Shown one piece after another: positions 14,365 through 24,087 of a DNA stretch of 32,957 bases (the first letter of the stretch is position 1; the number at the start of each line of letters is the position of its first letter). The position numbers and the translations under genes are program-made. The notes under the pieces are model-generated. The model did not search any database, had not been told where the DNA came from, and saw only the letters and a list, made by a program, of their open reading frames with translations. This DNA comes from an uncultured Clostridia bacterium (GTDB lineage: Bacteria > Bacillota > Clostridia > TANB77 > CAG-508), in NCBI GenBank assembly GCA_934167225.1, contig CAKPLD010000009.1, positions 1 through 32,957 of the forward strand, in the 5' to 3' direction.

Positions 14365-15627
14365 TTATCCAATTTTAAAAATTTCATCTAGTTTTTGTAT
14401 AGCATCTATTGCCTTTTCCTTATTGCCACAATAAACCGTACATAAGCAATCATTTTCTTTTACCAAATCGTTTACTTTTTTGTTTAATACTATTCCTGCC
14501 GACATATCTATTTTATCATCTTTTTTTATTCGTCCTGCACCTAAAAAGCCTGCAATTCTTCCAATATCTTCTGCATTTATCTCTTTTATAACTCCATTTT
14601 TTCTACTTCTAACTTCTAAAATAAATTGTGCTTTTTCAAATTTATTTGTATCTTCTAAGTATGATACATCCCCACCTTGATTTTTTACCATTTCTTTAAA
14701 CTTTTTAAATGCTAATCCATTTTCTATAGAATTTATCATCATCTTTTTATTTACATCTATATTATCTCCTAAACCTGCAAGTTTTATCATTTGACTTCCT
14801 AGTTCTAGAACAATTTTTTTCAAATCCTCTGGCATTTCTTTTCCTTGCAAAAAGTTTATAGCTTCTATAATCTCTAATGTATTTCCTATAGCATATCCTA
14901 TTGGTTCATCCATTGGAGTAAATACACTTTTCACTTCTAAATTTGCATATTCTCCTAATTTTTCCATTTTATCTGCAAGGAGCTTTGCCTTTTCTAAGGT
15001 TTTCATAAATGCTCCTTTTCCATAGGTTACTTCAAGTACTAGTTTATTTGCTCCAGAAGCTATTTTTTTACTCATTATACTTGATGCTATTAATGGAATA
15101 TTTTCTACGCAACTTATAGAATCTCTTAATGCATATATTTTTTTATCTGCTGGTGCCAAATTCATTGTTTGCCCAATCATACTTATACCTATTTTTCGAA
15201 CATTTTCCTTAAACTTTTCAATTCCTATATTCGTATTATATCCTGGAATTGATTCCATTTTATCAACTGTACCCCCGGTAAAACCTAATCCTCTTCCAGA
15301 CATTTTTGCTACTGGCACTCCTAAAGATGCTACAATTGGTAATAATACTATTGATACTTTGTCTCCTACTCCACCAGTACTATGTTTGTCTACTATGTTT
15401 TCTCCAAATTCTGATAGATCTAGTACTTCTCCTGAGTTGGCCATACTAAATGTTAAATAATATAATTCTAAATCTGTCATTCCATTTATATATATTGCCA
15501 TAATTAATGCACTTGCTTGATAGTCTGCAATTGTTCCTTCTGTATATCCTTTTACAAAATATTCGATTTCTTCTTTTGTTAGTTCTTTCTTGTCTCTTTT
15601 TTGGGCTATTATTTCTAAAATATTCAT
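14365..15627 (-). CDS. pdp: Pyrimidine-nucleoside (thymidine) phosphorylase
   Basis: 420 residues. The phosphate/nucleoside-binding signature KHSTGGVGDKVSIVLLP (about 81-97) is followed by KMSGRGLGFTGGTVDKMESI (about 110-129). It cleaves thymidine, deoxyuridine or uridine with phosphate to the base and (deoxy)ribose-1-phosphate in salvage. ATG 15627 has AAAGGA upstream. It follows rnhB on the same strand after 81 bp. Pdp is more likely than DeoA given the Firmicutes context. Confidence 0.93.
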   Translation of the reverse strand: MNILEIIAQKRDKKELTKEEIEYFVKGYTEGTIADYQASALIMAIYINGMTDLELYYLTFSMANSGEVLDLSEFGENIVDKHSTGGVGDKVSIVLLPIVASLGVPVAKMSGRGLGFTGGTVDKMESIPGYNTNIGIEKFKENVRKIGISMIGQTMNLAPADKKIYALRDSISCVENIPLIASSIMSKKIASGANKLVLEVTYGKGAFMKTLEKAKLLADKMEKLGEYANLEVKSVFTPMDEPIGYAIGNTLEIIEAINFLQGKEMPEDLKKIVLELGSQMIKLAGLGDNIDVNKKMMINSIENGLAFKKFKEMVKNQGGDVSYLEDTNKFEKAQFILEVRSRKNGVIKEINAEDIGRIAGFLGAGRIKKDDKIDMSAGIVLNKKVNDLVKENDCLCTVYCGNKEKAIDAIQKLDEIFKIG

Positions 15628-15708
15628 CTTCTATTCCTTTCTGTTCTCTTTGGGTAACGTCCTTTTTGTGGTATTTTTCCTTTTGTGGATATTCCCAATT
15701 TAGAAAAG

Positions 15709-16338
15709 CTACTTTACAAAATGCTTAATAAAGCTTCTCCTATGTATTGGGCATGGTCCATATTCTTTTAAGGCAGATATATGTTTTGCAGTACCATAGC
15801 CTTTATGAGATGCAAAACCATATTCAGGATAAACTTTGTCCCATTCTCTCATAATTCTGTCCCTTGTAACTTTTGCAATTATTGATGCTGCCGAAATTGA
15901 GTAACATTTTGCATCTCCTTTTATAATAGAATGATAGGGGATTCCTAAAGTGTCTATTCCTGTTAATGCATCTACCATTATTAAATCTGGTTTTATATCC
16001 ATTTGTTCAACAGCCTCTGTTAGGCCCTTTTTAGTAGCTTGCAAAATGTTTATTTTATCTATTTCGTCTTGGTAAATTATTCCTATTCCATAGCTTACTG
16101 CCTCTTCTAAAATTAAATCATATAATTTTTCTCTCTTTTTTTCTGAAACTTTTTTAGAGTCATTTACTCCTTCTATCATAGAACCTTCTGGCATTATAAC
16201 AGATGCAACAACAACGGGACCAGCCAATGGCCCACGTCCCGCTTCATCTATTCCCGCTATATATTTTATTCCTTTTTCATGAAAACTTTTTTCTATTTGC
16301 TTTAAATTTATTAATCTTTCTTCTTCTTTTTCTTTCAT
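15709..16338 (-). CDS. rnhB: Ribonuclease HII
   Basis: 209 residues. The DEAGRGP motif starts at D31-E32 (YIAGIDEAGRGPLAG), with further acidic residues at D123 (LIMVDALTG) and the SISAASIIAKVTRD block at about 147-160. It removes misincorporated ribonucleotides and RNA primers from DNA using divalent metal. The ATG follows the TAA of the upstream pseudopilin without any gap, so the genes are translationally coupled. Confidence 0.96.
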   Translation of the reverse strand: MKEKEEERLINLKQIEKSFHEKGIKYIAGIDEAGRGPLAGPVVVASVIMPEGSMIEGVNDSKKVSEKKREKLYDLILEEAVSYGIGIIYQDEIDKINILQATKKGLTEAVEQMDIKPDLIMVDALTGIDTLGIPYHSIIKGDAKCYSISAASIIAKVTRDRIMREWDKVYPEYGFASHKGYGTAKHISALKEYGPCPIHRRSFIKHFVK

Positions 16339-16875
16339 TTATTCTTCGTCTCCTACCTGTTTTTGTAAACTTGATAATGTATAATATTTAACCTTTTCGT
16401 AATTAATTCCTGCCTTATACACTATATCTAATTTTTTGTAGTCTTTTGAATTATATACAACAACATATTCTCCATTTTCTGTTTCTTCTGCAAGTTCGTT
16501 TAAACCCATATCTACTAGTGTGTCTTTTGTTATTTCGTAGCAATCACAGCCATCCTCATTGTTTATATCACTGTCTACTTTTGATATAATTTCATTTTTG
16601 TTGCTTGGTTCTGTCATACTGTATTTCGAGGCAAAAAGTTCCTTCTTTTTGCTTGTTTTGTCTTCTTGATCCCAAACTTCTGCATTTACTTCTTCTGCAT
16701 ATACTTTTGCCTTGGCTCTTATTGTAATCATGTTTGTTACATATGTTTCTACTTTTGTGCTTTTTATTAGTCCTGTTCCTTGATATATTGTTATTCCTGC
16801 TAGTATCATTATTACTATTATCATAACTACAAGAGCAGTTAGTGTTATTCCTTTATTTTCCTTTATATATAACAT
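16339..16875 (-). CDS. Type IV pseudopilin-like protein
   Basis: 178 residues. The N-terminus is a class III prepilin-like segment: a short basic leader ending NKG, then ITLTALVVMIIVIMILAGIT as the hydrophobic helix. This is the GIT(L)ALVV variant frequent in Clostridia pilin-like proteins, not the canonical GFTLIE. The rest (about 40-178) is an acidic soluble domain with Cys-Asp-Cys at about 121-123 and no recognised fold. The second pseudopilin at 24147-25559 shares the same N-terminus. No pilus assembly genes are nearby. Confidence 0.8.
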   Translation of the reverse strand: MLYIKENKGITLTALVVMIIVIMILAGITIYQGTGLIKSTKVETYVTNMITIRAKAKVYAEEVNAEVWDQEDKTSKKKELFASKYSMTEPSNKNEIISKVDSDINNEDGCDCYEITKDTLVDMGLNELAEETENGEYVVVYNSKDYKKLDIVYKAGINYEKVKYYTLSSLQKQVGDEE

Positions 16876-16945
16876 AAATTTTTTCTCCTTGTTTTGTAAT
16901 TTAAAATAAAGGACTTAATATGGTTTTATTAAGCCCTTTTTTATA

Positions 16946-17701
16946 TTATGTAGCTATATAATAACCTACACCTCTTTTTGTTATTAATATTTTTGGATTT
17001 GATGTGTCTTTTTCGATTTTTTCTCTTATTCTTCTTACTGTTACATCTACTGTTCTTATGTCTCCATAATATTCATATCCCCAAACTTTTTCAAGTAATG
17101 TTTCTCTTGTTACTACTTGACCTGGGTCTGCAGATAAAAATTTTAGTACTTCAAATTCTCTTAATGTTAAGTCTACAATTCTACCATTTACCATTACTTC
17201 AAATCTGTCTAGATCTAATGTTATTGCTCCAACTTTTATTATGTTTGTTCTTTTTAGATCTGACATGTCTTCTTCTGGTATCTGCTCCTTTTTTTCTTGA
17301 TTTACGTCTGCTAGTACATCTGCTTTTCTTAAATTTGCTTTTACTCTAGCAAGTAATTCTCTTATACTAAATGGCTTTGTAATATAGTCATCTGCACCTA
17401 GCTCTAGACCTACTATTTTGTCTAGTTCTTCGTCTTTGGCTGTTACCATTAGTATTGGTACATTCATCATATTTTTTATTCTTTTACATACTGTTAGTCC
17501 ATCTAGTCTTGGAAGCATGACATCTAGTAAAATTAAGTCTGGTCTATATTCTTGTGCTTTTTCAATTGCTTGAACTCCGTCTGTCGCTTCTATAACATTA
17601 TATCCTTCTTTTATTAGGTTACATGATAATAAGTTTAAAATCATTTTTTCATCATCAACTATTAATATTGTTTTTTTATAATCCATTTCTTGTTCTTCCA
17701 C
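16946..17701 (-). CDS. OmpR/PhoB-family response regulator
   Basis: 251 residues. The receiver domain (about 11-125) has the acidic pair D16-D17, phosphoacceptor D60 (LILLDVMLPRLDG), T87 and K109. A poorly conserved Glu/Lys linker leads to a winged-helix DNA-binding domain (about 155-250) ending ILITKRGVGYYIAT. Closest in feel to WalR/PhoP-type regulators. No histidine kinase lies beside it, so its partner is unknown. I use the GTG at 17701, preceded by AAGGGGG; an ATG five codons in lacks a good ribosome site. It follows mfd. Confidence 0.92.
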   Translation of the reverse strand: MEEQEMDYKKTILIVDDEKMILNLLSCNLIKEGYNVIEATDGVQAIEKAQEYRPDLILLDVMLPRLDGLTVCKRIKNMMNVPILMVTAKDEELDKIVGLELGADDYITKPFSIRELLARVKANLRKADVLADVNQEKKEQIPEEDMSDLKRTNIIKVGAITLDLDRFEVMVNGRIVDLTLREFEVLKFLSADPGQVVTRETLLEKVWGYEYYGDIRTVDVTVRRIREKIEKDTSNPKILITKRGVGYYIAT

Positions 17702-17765
17702 AAATGAGCCCCCTTGCTTACAATATCTTGTTTAATATATCACATTTAGCTATATTATACAAGTT

Positions 17766-20700
17766 TTATTTTAAAAATTCTTTAACTTCTTGTAATATAC
17801 CTTTTTCTCCTTGTTTTTCTAATTTTAGTGTTATCATTGGTTTTAGTCCTGCCGAAAATTTGATTCTATTTCCATATTTTTTTATTATGTCTGATAATGA
17901 GTTGTTATCAAATTTTGTGCTGTCATATGTAAATACTACCGAATTTCCTCTACTTTGAATTTTCGTTAAGTATTTTTCTTTTGCTAATTGTTTTATTCTT
18001 GATATTTCTAACAAGTTTTCTATCTCATTTGGCATGTTTCCAAATCTGTCTATTATTTCGTCTATTACATTACTTATATCTTCTTCGTTTTTACATAATG
18101 CTATATCTTGATATATTTCAATTTTTTGGTTTTGGTCGCTTATGAAACTATCTGGTATAAAGCTTGTTACATTTAGGTCTATTTGACAACTTATGTCTTC
18201 TTCTACTTTTAGGCCTTGCTCTTCTTTTAATACTTCATCTAAAATTCTACAATATGTGTCATAGCCAACTTCTTCTAAGTGTCCGTGTTGGATTTCTCCA
18301 ATTAGGCTTCCTGCACCTCTAATTTCTAAGTCTCTCATTGCAATTTTAAATCCTGAGCCAAATTCTGTAAATTCTTTTATTGCTTTTAGACGTTTATCTG
18401 CAACTTCAGATAACATCTTGTCTTTTCTATATGTTATATATGCATATCCTTGTTTGTCTGATCTTCCAACTCTTCCTCTTAATTGATATAGCTGTGCTAA
18501 TCCTACTCTGTCTGCATTTTCCATTATAATTGTATTTGCATTTGGTATGTCTATTCCAGATTCTAAAATAGTTGTACATACAAGCACATTTATTTTTCCT
18601 TCTACAAAGTCTTCCATTATGTCTTCTATTTCTTCTCCTGTCATTCTTCCATGTGCAAATCCTACTTTTGCTTCTGGTACTAATCTTGCAATTTTATCTG
18701 CCTTAAATGCAATTTCTCCAACATTGTTAAATAAGTAAAATACTTGACCATCTCTTTCTAATTCTTTTGTTATTGCTTCTTTTACCACTTCTGCATCATA
18801 TTCTAATACATAAGTTTGAACAGGCTTTCTGTTTTGAGGTGGTTCATATATTACAGACATATCTCTTACACCTACAATTGACATATGTAATGTTCTTGGA
18901 ATTGGAGTTGCTGTCATTGTAAGAACATCTACGCTTGCTTTATATTGTTTAATTTTTTCTTTTGCCTTTACTCCAAAACGTTGCTCTTCGTCTATAATTA
19001 ATAATCCTAAGTCTTTAAATTCTATATCTTTTCCAAGCACTCTGTGTGTTCCAATTAATATATCAATTTCACCTAATTTCATTTCTTTTATTATTCTGTT
19101 TTTATCTTTTGTAGTTCTAAATCTGTTTAAAACATCTACACTTATTGGAAAGTCTTTCATTCTTTCTTTAAATGTCTCATATTGTTGTTTTGCTAAAACC
19201 GTTGTTGGTGCTAAATATACAACTTGTTTATGATCCATTACTGCCTTAAATGCCGCTCTTATTGCTACTTCTGTTTTACCATATCCAACATCACCACAAA
19301 GAAGCCTATCCATTGGCTTTTCATTTTCCATGTCTTTTTTTACTTCATCTATACATCTTAATTGATCATCTGTTTCTGCATATGGAAACGCCTCTTCAAA
19401 CTGTCTTTGCCAACTTGTATCTTTTGAAAAAGCAAAACCTTTTGACTTTTCACGTCTTGCATATAATTCTATTAATTCTTTTGCTACTGCTCTTAAGTTG
19501 TTTCTTACCTTGTTAGTTGTTTTTTCCCAATCTTTTGAACCTAATTTGTTTAATTTTAGGTTCATTTCCTCTCCACCAACATATTTTCTTATTTCATCAA
19601 GCGAATTTGTTGGTATATATAAAATATCATCACCTGAATATTTTAATTTTAAATAGTCCCTAGTTGTTCCATCTGCTGTTATTGTATTTACTCCTATATA
19701 TATTCCTATACCATATCTTCTATGTACTACATAATCTCCTACTTTTAAATCTGCAAATACAACTTTTTCGCCTTGTTTAAATGTATCGCTTTTACGTTTT
19801 TTTATAGCTCTTGTTCCATCTACTAAATCACTTGCAACCATTACTACTTGGTTTAAATCTATACTATAAAATCCTTTAGATATTTTTCCAAGTGTTATTA
19901 CAACTGTATTTGTATCTTTATTTATTATTGTTTGGTTCAATTTTTCGTGGTACATTGATAAAATATCGTATTCTGCAAGCATTTTCTTTACTTTTTCCGC
20001 TTTTTCTTTAGTATCTACTACTATATAAACTTTTTTGTTTTGTTTTTTAAAGTTGTTTATATCGTTTATAAATAAATCTATTCCACTCTTAAAATAATTT
20101 AGCTCTTTATATTTAAAGTCATAACTTTCTATTCCATTTTTAAATCTATTGTCTAATTTATCTAGATATATAGTTTGGTATTTTTCAATATTTGCTTCTA
20201 GGCTTTCTGTACCTACATAATTTTTTAGGCTGTCTGGTATTATTCTTTCTTTTTCTATTAGTGCTTTTAAGGTGCTTTCATTATCTAATTCTATATTTTC
20301 GCTTCTTTGAATTATTTTATTAAATTCATCTATAAATACCAAATATTTGTTATCTAGATATTCTAAAATTGTTTCTTGTTTTTGATAAAATGAGTTAAAA
20401 TATCTATCAATTTTGCTTATATATTCCCCATTTCTAATTTTTTCTAAATCGTTTTCTACTTTTTCTGAAATGGTTTCTGAATATACATTTTGACTAATAT
20501 TTTTTGTAACCTCTTCTATTGGTTTTTCTAAAATATATTCATGTGCTGGAAATATTTCTATTTTTTCTATGTTATCAACAGATCTTTGACTTATTATGTT
20601 AAAATGCCTAATAGAGTCGATTTCATCTCCCCATAGTTCTATTCTTATTCCTGTGTTTTCTGTTGTTGAAATATCTATTATTCCACCTCTTACACTAAAT

Positions 20701-21212
20701 TCTCCTCTTCCATCTATTAAGTCAAACCTTTGATAGCCAAGGTCTACAAGTTTTTGTTTTAGTAGCTCTAGGTCACATCTATCTCCAACTTTAAAATTTA
20801 ATGTGTTTTTGTATAAAGCTTCTTTTGATATAATTTTTTGTTTTATTGTTTCAACAGATGTTACTATTATCATTTTTTGCTTTTTGTAAATTTTATTTAG
20901 TATTTCTATTCTTTCATATGGAAGGTTTTTGCTTTCTGCTACATAGTCATATGTTATTATTTCTTTTTGTGGCAAAAATGCTACATTTTCTGTGAAAAAT
21001 TTTATGTCATTTACTATATTTTGTGCTTGAATTTCGTTATATGTAATTATTAAAATTGGTCTTTTTATTGTTTCTAAACATTTACTTATTATTGAGGCTT
21101 CTGCTACGCCAGTTAAGCCCGATATTGCTATCGGGCTTGTTTTTCTTTCTATATTATTTAAAAAATCGTTAAATTTTTGACTTTTTTCTAGCTCTTTTAA
21201 TATTAAATTCAT
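17766..21212 (-). CDS. mfd: Transcription-repair coupling factor Mfd
   Basis: 1,148 residues, full length. In order: a UvrB-like N-terminal module; an RNA-polymerase interaction domain starting with GDYVVHRRYGIGIYIGV; the RecG-like helicase with Walker A GDVGYGKTEVAIRA and Walker B IIDEEQRFG; SAT motif TMTATPIPRTLHMS; motif VI QLRGRVGRSDKQG; and the TRG segment IRGAGSLIGEIQHGHLEEVG. It removes stalled RNA polymerase and recruits UvrA. Its ATG overlaps the stop of the preceding acidic protein (TAATG), giving translational coupling. Confidence 0.98.
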   Translation of the reverse strand: MNLILKELEKSQKFNDFLNNIERKTSPIAISGLTGVAEASIISKCLETIKRPILIITYNEIQAQNIVNDIKFFTENVAFLPQKEIITYDYVAESKNLPYERIEILNKIYKKQKMIIVTSVETIKQKIISKEALYKNTLNFKVGDRCDLELLKQKLVDLGYQRFDLIDGRGEFSVRGGIIDISTTENTGIRIELWGDEIDSIRHFNIISQRSVDNIEKIEIFPAHEYILEKPIEEVTKNISQNVYSETISEKVENDLEKIRNGEYISKIDRYFNSFYQKQETILEYLDNKYLVFIDEFNKIIQRSENIELDNESTLKALIEKERIIPDSLKNYVGTESLEANIEKYQTIYLDKLDNRFKNGIESYDFKYKELNYFKSGIDLFINDINNFKKQNKKVYIVVDTKEKAEKVKKMLAEYDILSMYHEKLNQTIINKDTNTVVITLGKISKGFYSIDLNQVVMVASDLVDGTRAIKKRKSDTFKQGEKVVFADLKVGDYVVHRRYGIGIYIGVNTITADGTTRDYLKLKYSGDDILYIPTNSLDEIRKYVGGEEMNLKLNKLGSKDWEKTTNKVRNNLRAVAKELIELYARREKSKGFAFSKDTSWQRQFEEAFPYAETDDQLRCIDEVKKDMENEKPMDRLLCGDVGYGKTEVAIRAAFKAVMDHKQVVYLAPTTVLAKQQYETFKERMKDFPISVDVLNRFRTTKDKNRIIKEMKLGEIDILIGTHRVLGKDIEFKDLGLLIIDEEQRFGVKAKEKIKQYKASVDVLTMTATPIPRTLHMSIVGVRDMSVIYEPPQNRKPVQTYVLEYDAEVVKEAITKELERDGQVFYLFNNVGEIAFKADKIARLVPEAKVGFAHGRMTGEEIEDIMEDFVEGKINVLVCTTILESGIDIPNANTIIMENADRVGLAQLYQLRGRVGRSDKQGYAYITYRKDKMLSEVADKRLKAIKEFTEFGSGFKIAMRDLEIRGAGSLIGEIQHGHLEEVGYDTYCRILDEVLKEEQGLKVEEDISCQIDLNVTSFIPDSFISDQNQKIEIYQDIALCKNEEDISNVIDEIIDRFGNMPNEIENLLEISRIKQLAKEKYLTKIQSRGNSVVFTYDSTKFDNNSLSDIIKKYGNRIKFSAGLKPMITLKLEKQGEKGILQEVKEFLK

Positions 21213-21637
21213 TATTCTCTACTTCTCTCTCTTTCATTATCTCCTTGCACTTTTTGTCTCATTTGTTCTATTACTTTGTCTTTGTTTTGTACGTGTGTTT
21301 TTGATACATTTTCTTTGGTAGATTTTTTTGCTTTATTTGGTCTTTTTTCTTCGAATATTTTCTTTTCCATTATTTCTACTCTTTTTAATGATTCTAGTAG
21401 CTCTCTTTTTATTCTTTTTAGGTGGTCATCATCTTCTAGTTCGTCATCATCTGAAGTGGCGTTTGTTTTTTTGATTTTTTTTGTGCCTTTTTGTTTTTCT
21501 TCTTGGTATTCTTTATATGTTTTTATTGCTTCTTCTTGTGATATTTCTGGTTTTTCTTCTTCTATAAATTCTTCAAATGTGCCTTTTATATCTATTATTT
21601 TCTCTTCTTTTTCTTCTTCATTTTTATTTTCTGGCAT
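21212..21637 (-). CDS. Highly charged hypothetical protein coupled to mfd
   Basis: 141 residues, dominated by Glu, Lys and Asp and predicted mostly disordered or coiled-coil (GTFEEFIEEEKPEISQEEAI, DDDELEDDDHLKRIKREL). No known domain. ATG 21637 has AAGGAG upstream. The stop overlaps the mfd start by one base, so it is made with Mfd. It may be a filler leader protein or a partner; no function can be inferred safely. Confidence 0.6.
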   Translation of the reverse strand: MPENKNEEEKEEKIIDIKGTFEEFIEEEKPEISQEEAIKTYKEYQEEKQKGTKKIKKTNATSDDDELEDDDHLKRIKRELLESLKRVEIMEKKIFEEKRPNKAKKSTKENVSKTHVQNKDKVIEQMRQKVQGDNERERSRE

Positions 21638-21766
21638 ATATAACTCCTTGTTTTTTATTTGTATCTACTTTATCATATTTTGTCTAAAAAATCAATGGGT
21701 TTACTGGTAAATTTTGTAATTTTATGATTTTTTGGTTACAAATCACAGCCTATAAAATAAAAGGCT

Positions 21767-21811
21767 CCCCAAATAAACAGAATAAGCTTTTAACATTCTC
21801 TCTATTTGGGG
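21767..21811 (-). terminator. Terminator-like hairpin after the Rpn nuclease gene
   Basis: CCCCAAATA (21767-21775) pairs with TATTTGGGG (21803-21811) around a 27-nt loop. T-rich sequence flanks both sides, so it may work in either direction. It lies 44 bp past the nuclease stop. Confidence 0.6.
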
Positions 21812-21854
21812 ATTTTTGCTAATTAATTCATAAATTTTCAAACTCGTTTTTTGG

Positions 21855-22865
21855 TTATAATTTTTCTATTTCTTCTACTGATAAATTTGTTATTTTTATT
21901 ATTTGATTTATATCAAATCCTTCGTCCTTCATTTTTTTCGCAATCTCTATTGTTTTATTTTGTTCTCCTTGCCTGATTCCTTGTCCAGTTCCTTGCTGAA
22001 TACCTTTCTCAAAGCCTTGTTCGATCCCTTGTTGAATCCCTTGCTCAATCCCTTGCTCAATCCCTTGCTCAATACCTTGCTCAATTCCTTGTTGGATTCC
22101 TTGCTGAATGCCCTGTTCAATGCCTTTTTTTATTCCATCATTCAATCCTTTATCATACCCAGCACCTTCAATAGCTTTTTGATCTCTAATATATTTTTCT
22201 CTTAGTTCAGCTAAACGTCTTTCGTCTTTATCTTTACTAATTTTTTCTAAAACTTCTTTTGCTTTTTTTATTTCACTATTAGACATATTCATCACCTTCG
22301 GATCTTTAATAAATTCTACCCATTGGTCTAATGCTATACCCTTCTTATATTTCTCAACCTTGGGCAATTTTATTATATAAATTTCGATGTCATCTGTCAA
22401 GACTTTATCTACATAATATTCTTCTCGAAGATTCCATTTAGTCACATATTTCTGAAGTTTTTTTAAACTAGAAATTTCATAATCTGTTATTAAAATAGCT
22501 ATGCATTTTTGTAAATCCGAATAATCTTGTCCTTCATGAATAGTTTGAGTATACATTCTGCTTACATAAAATGTGATTCGTTTTTCCACATTTTTTTCAT
22601 CTACAACTTGCATTTCTATATCACAATTTATAGTATTATCTATTTTAGCCTTTATATCTAAAATTCCAACTTTGTCATCTAACATGTCTTTGGGCATTGT
22701 AGAGCTACTTTCTAAAACAACATCTGTTATATTTTGATTTAAAATTGCACTGATAAAACTTTTGGTAATTGATTCATTTCCTTCATGACCGAAAATACGT
22801 TTAAATACGTAATCATTTTTGGGGTTTAATAATTCATTTTTCTTATTATTTTTTTCGCTTATAAT
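21855..22865 (-). CDS. Rpn/PD-(D/E)XK nuclease-family protein, non-standard start
   Basis: About 336 residues if translation begins at the ATT of 22863-22865 (AAGGAG seven bases upstream); the first in-frame ATG is only at 22697. The upstream part is clearly coding and family-like (NPKNDYVFKRIFG, then SFISAILNQNITDV). The nuclease core follows (MLDDKVGILDIKAK, CDIEMQV). The C-terminal third holds about a dozen GI(E/Q)QG units from 12-nt DNA repeats, then a helical tail. Rpn proteins promote RecA-independent recombination or act in phage defence. Usual length is about 300. The ATA at 22860-22862 is probably a mutated ATG. Confidence 0.75.
   Translation of the reverse strand: MISEKNNKKNELLNPKNDYVFKRIFGHEGNESITKSFISAILNQNITDVVLESSSTMPKDMLDDKVGILDIKAKIDNTINCDIEMQVVDEKNVEKRITFYVSRMYTQTIHEGQDYSDLQKCIAILITDYEISSLKKLQKYVTKWNLREEYYVDKVLTDDIEIYIIKLPKVEKYKKGIALDQWVEFIKDPKVMNMSNSEIKKAKEVLEKISKDKDERRLAELREKYIRDQKAIEGAGYDKGLNDGIKKGIEQGIQQGIQQGIEQGIEQGIEQGIEQGIQQGIEQGFEKGIQQGTGQGIRQGEQNKTIEIAKKMKDEGFDINQIIKITNLSVEEIEKL
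21965..22135 (-). repeat. 12-nt tandem repeats encoding GIEQ units
   Basis: In-frame repeats of about 12 nt (consensus on the plus strand TTGCTCAATCCC) encode the Gly-Ile-Gln/Glu-Gln array of the Rpn-family protein. The unit is a multiple of three, so copy-number change alters linker length without breaking the frame. Confidence 0.8.
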
Positions 22866-23022
22866 ATCACTTCTCCTTTTTATTTTAATTTGAATTTTGG
22901 GTAGAGATACCTAGATTTTTATGAGCTAAACGAGTTTGAAAAAATCTGTAACCATAATAACACCATTTTGGATTTTTTGCAAGCAATTTTTTTAGAAAAT
23001 CATAAGGCAATTATAACATTGT
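22866..23022. other. Intergenic stretch, no gene seen
   Basis: AT-rich spacer between the nuclease gene and repeat copy B. A phrase related to the sequence flanking the nuclease 3' end (AAACTCGTTT near 21840, AAACGAGTTT near 22929) forms an inverted pair about 1.1 kb apart around the gene. No clear promoter or ORF. Confidence 0.4.
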
Positions 23023-23274
23023 GTTACAATTTACAGCTTTAAAATTGTAGAGTAGGTTCGAATTAGAATAATTATTAATTTTTGAGGGATTAATGTGTGA
23101 TTGAAGGACTTTTAGAGCTTATTAGCAGAATTTTTGGAAAGAGTTCATGCTCCGTCATGGAAGGGTGCCAAAAATAATGCTTATAAGCTCTTAAAGTCCG
23201 TATTGAGCCGTTAATCCCTCAAAAATTAATAATTATTCTAATTCGAACCGGTTTTTATAGCTGTGAATTGTAAC
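23023..23274. repeat. 250-bp palindromic repeat, copy B
   Basis: Second copy of the dispersed palindrome. The ends are GTTACAATTTACAG and CTGTGAATTGTAAC. It carries GAGGGATTAA opposite TTAATCCCTC where copy C has GGGGGATTAA opposite TTAATCCCCC, a compensatory base-pair change that preserves the helix. It lies between the nuclease gene and ytaF. Confidence 0.9.
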
Positions 23275-23349
23275 ATAACATTAAAAGTTACATATTTGTT
23301 TATTCACCAAATTTCGACAATATCATAAAATAATAAGAGGTGATAAATT

Positions 23350-23895
23350 ATGTTTTTAAATACTCTGTTACTTGCTATATCGAGCAGTATAGATTCACTA
23401 GGAATTGGTATTACATATGGTTTAAATAAAACAAAATTATCTAAAACTGCTAAAATTATACTTTTTATAATTTCTATTGCAATTACATCTTTTTCTGGAA
23501 TTATAGGTTTGATATTGAAAAACACACTTTCTGCAAATGTTTGTGAATTTATAGGATCTGCTATTTTGTTATGTATGGGCATTTTTATTATTATTCAAAC
23601 AAATGACAAAGAGTTTTCTTTTGATTTTGATAAATCTAATGATATTAGTTATAAAGAAGCTATCCTTTTAGGTTTTGCACTTTCTTTAGACAGTTTGTGC
23701 ATTGGAATTGGCGGAAGCACAATAGGAATTAATGTTTTTATTTTTGCTATTTTTGTTTCTGTTTTACAATATGTTTTTTTAAGTATGGGAAATTATTTCG
23801 GGACTCATTTAATTAGGTTTAAGAAAGTTCCTCAATCCGTTTGGAGTAAGGTTTCTGGAATTTTATTGATTTTGATTGGACTACTTAAATTTTGA
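23350..23895 (+). CDS. ytaF: YtaF/MntP-family sporulation membrane protein
   Basis: 181 residues, six hydrophobic helices in two homologous halves. Each half starts with the family motif: SSSIDSLGIGITYG (about 11-24) and ALSLDSLCIGIGGS (about 114-127). MntP-type proteins export divalent cations; the YtaF branch belongs to endospore formers and its function is not settled. ATG 23350 has AGAGGTG upstream. The only plus-strand gene in this half of the window, convergent with the MutS-like fragment. Confidence 0.85.
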   Translation: MFLNTLLLAISSSIDSLGIGITYGLNKTKLSKTAKIILFIISIAITSFSGIIGLILKNTLSANVCEFIGSAILLCMGIFIIIQTNDKEFSFDFDKSNDISYKEAILLGFALSLDSLCIGIGGSTIGINVFIFAIFVSVLQYVFLSMGNYFGTHLIRFKKVPQSVWSKVSGILLILIGLLKF

Positions 23896-23924
23896 TTTTT
23901 ACTATTTTTTGCTATTGTTTTTTC

Positions 23925-24065
23925 TTATTTTATTTTATACTCGAATAAATAAGACAATATGTATGAATCTTTACTGTATGCATGATAAAAACTTCCTATT
24001 TTAAATAGTACTACATCTTTTGGATGAATTTGTTCTATCGCTTTTACCATAGTTAACATTGCCAT
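23925..24065 (-). pseudogene. Truncated MutS domain I-like protein
   Basis: 46 residues from ATG 24065 (AGGAGG seven bases upstream). The segment KAIEQIHPKDVVLFKIGSFY followed by HAYSKDSYILSYLF resembles the first strands of the MutS mismatch-recognition domain. Small stand-alone versions of this domain, as I recall them, are over 100 residues, so only the first third is here. It stops at TAA 23925 with no CGG involved, and the DNA beyond runs into the end of ytaF. Probably a deletion remnant. Confidence 0.5.
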
Positions 24066-24087
24066 AATATTTCCTCCTTTGTGTTGA

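Noticed and set aside
22000..22130. CRISPR array
   Set aside because: The 12-nt repeats are contiguous, without spacers, and in frame within a coding sequence. No CRISPR array or cas gene was seen anywhere.
21903..22205. Plus-strand ORF with LLNPLLNPLL repeats
   Set aside because: It is the antisense shadow of the in-frame GIEQ repeats in the Rpn-family gene.
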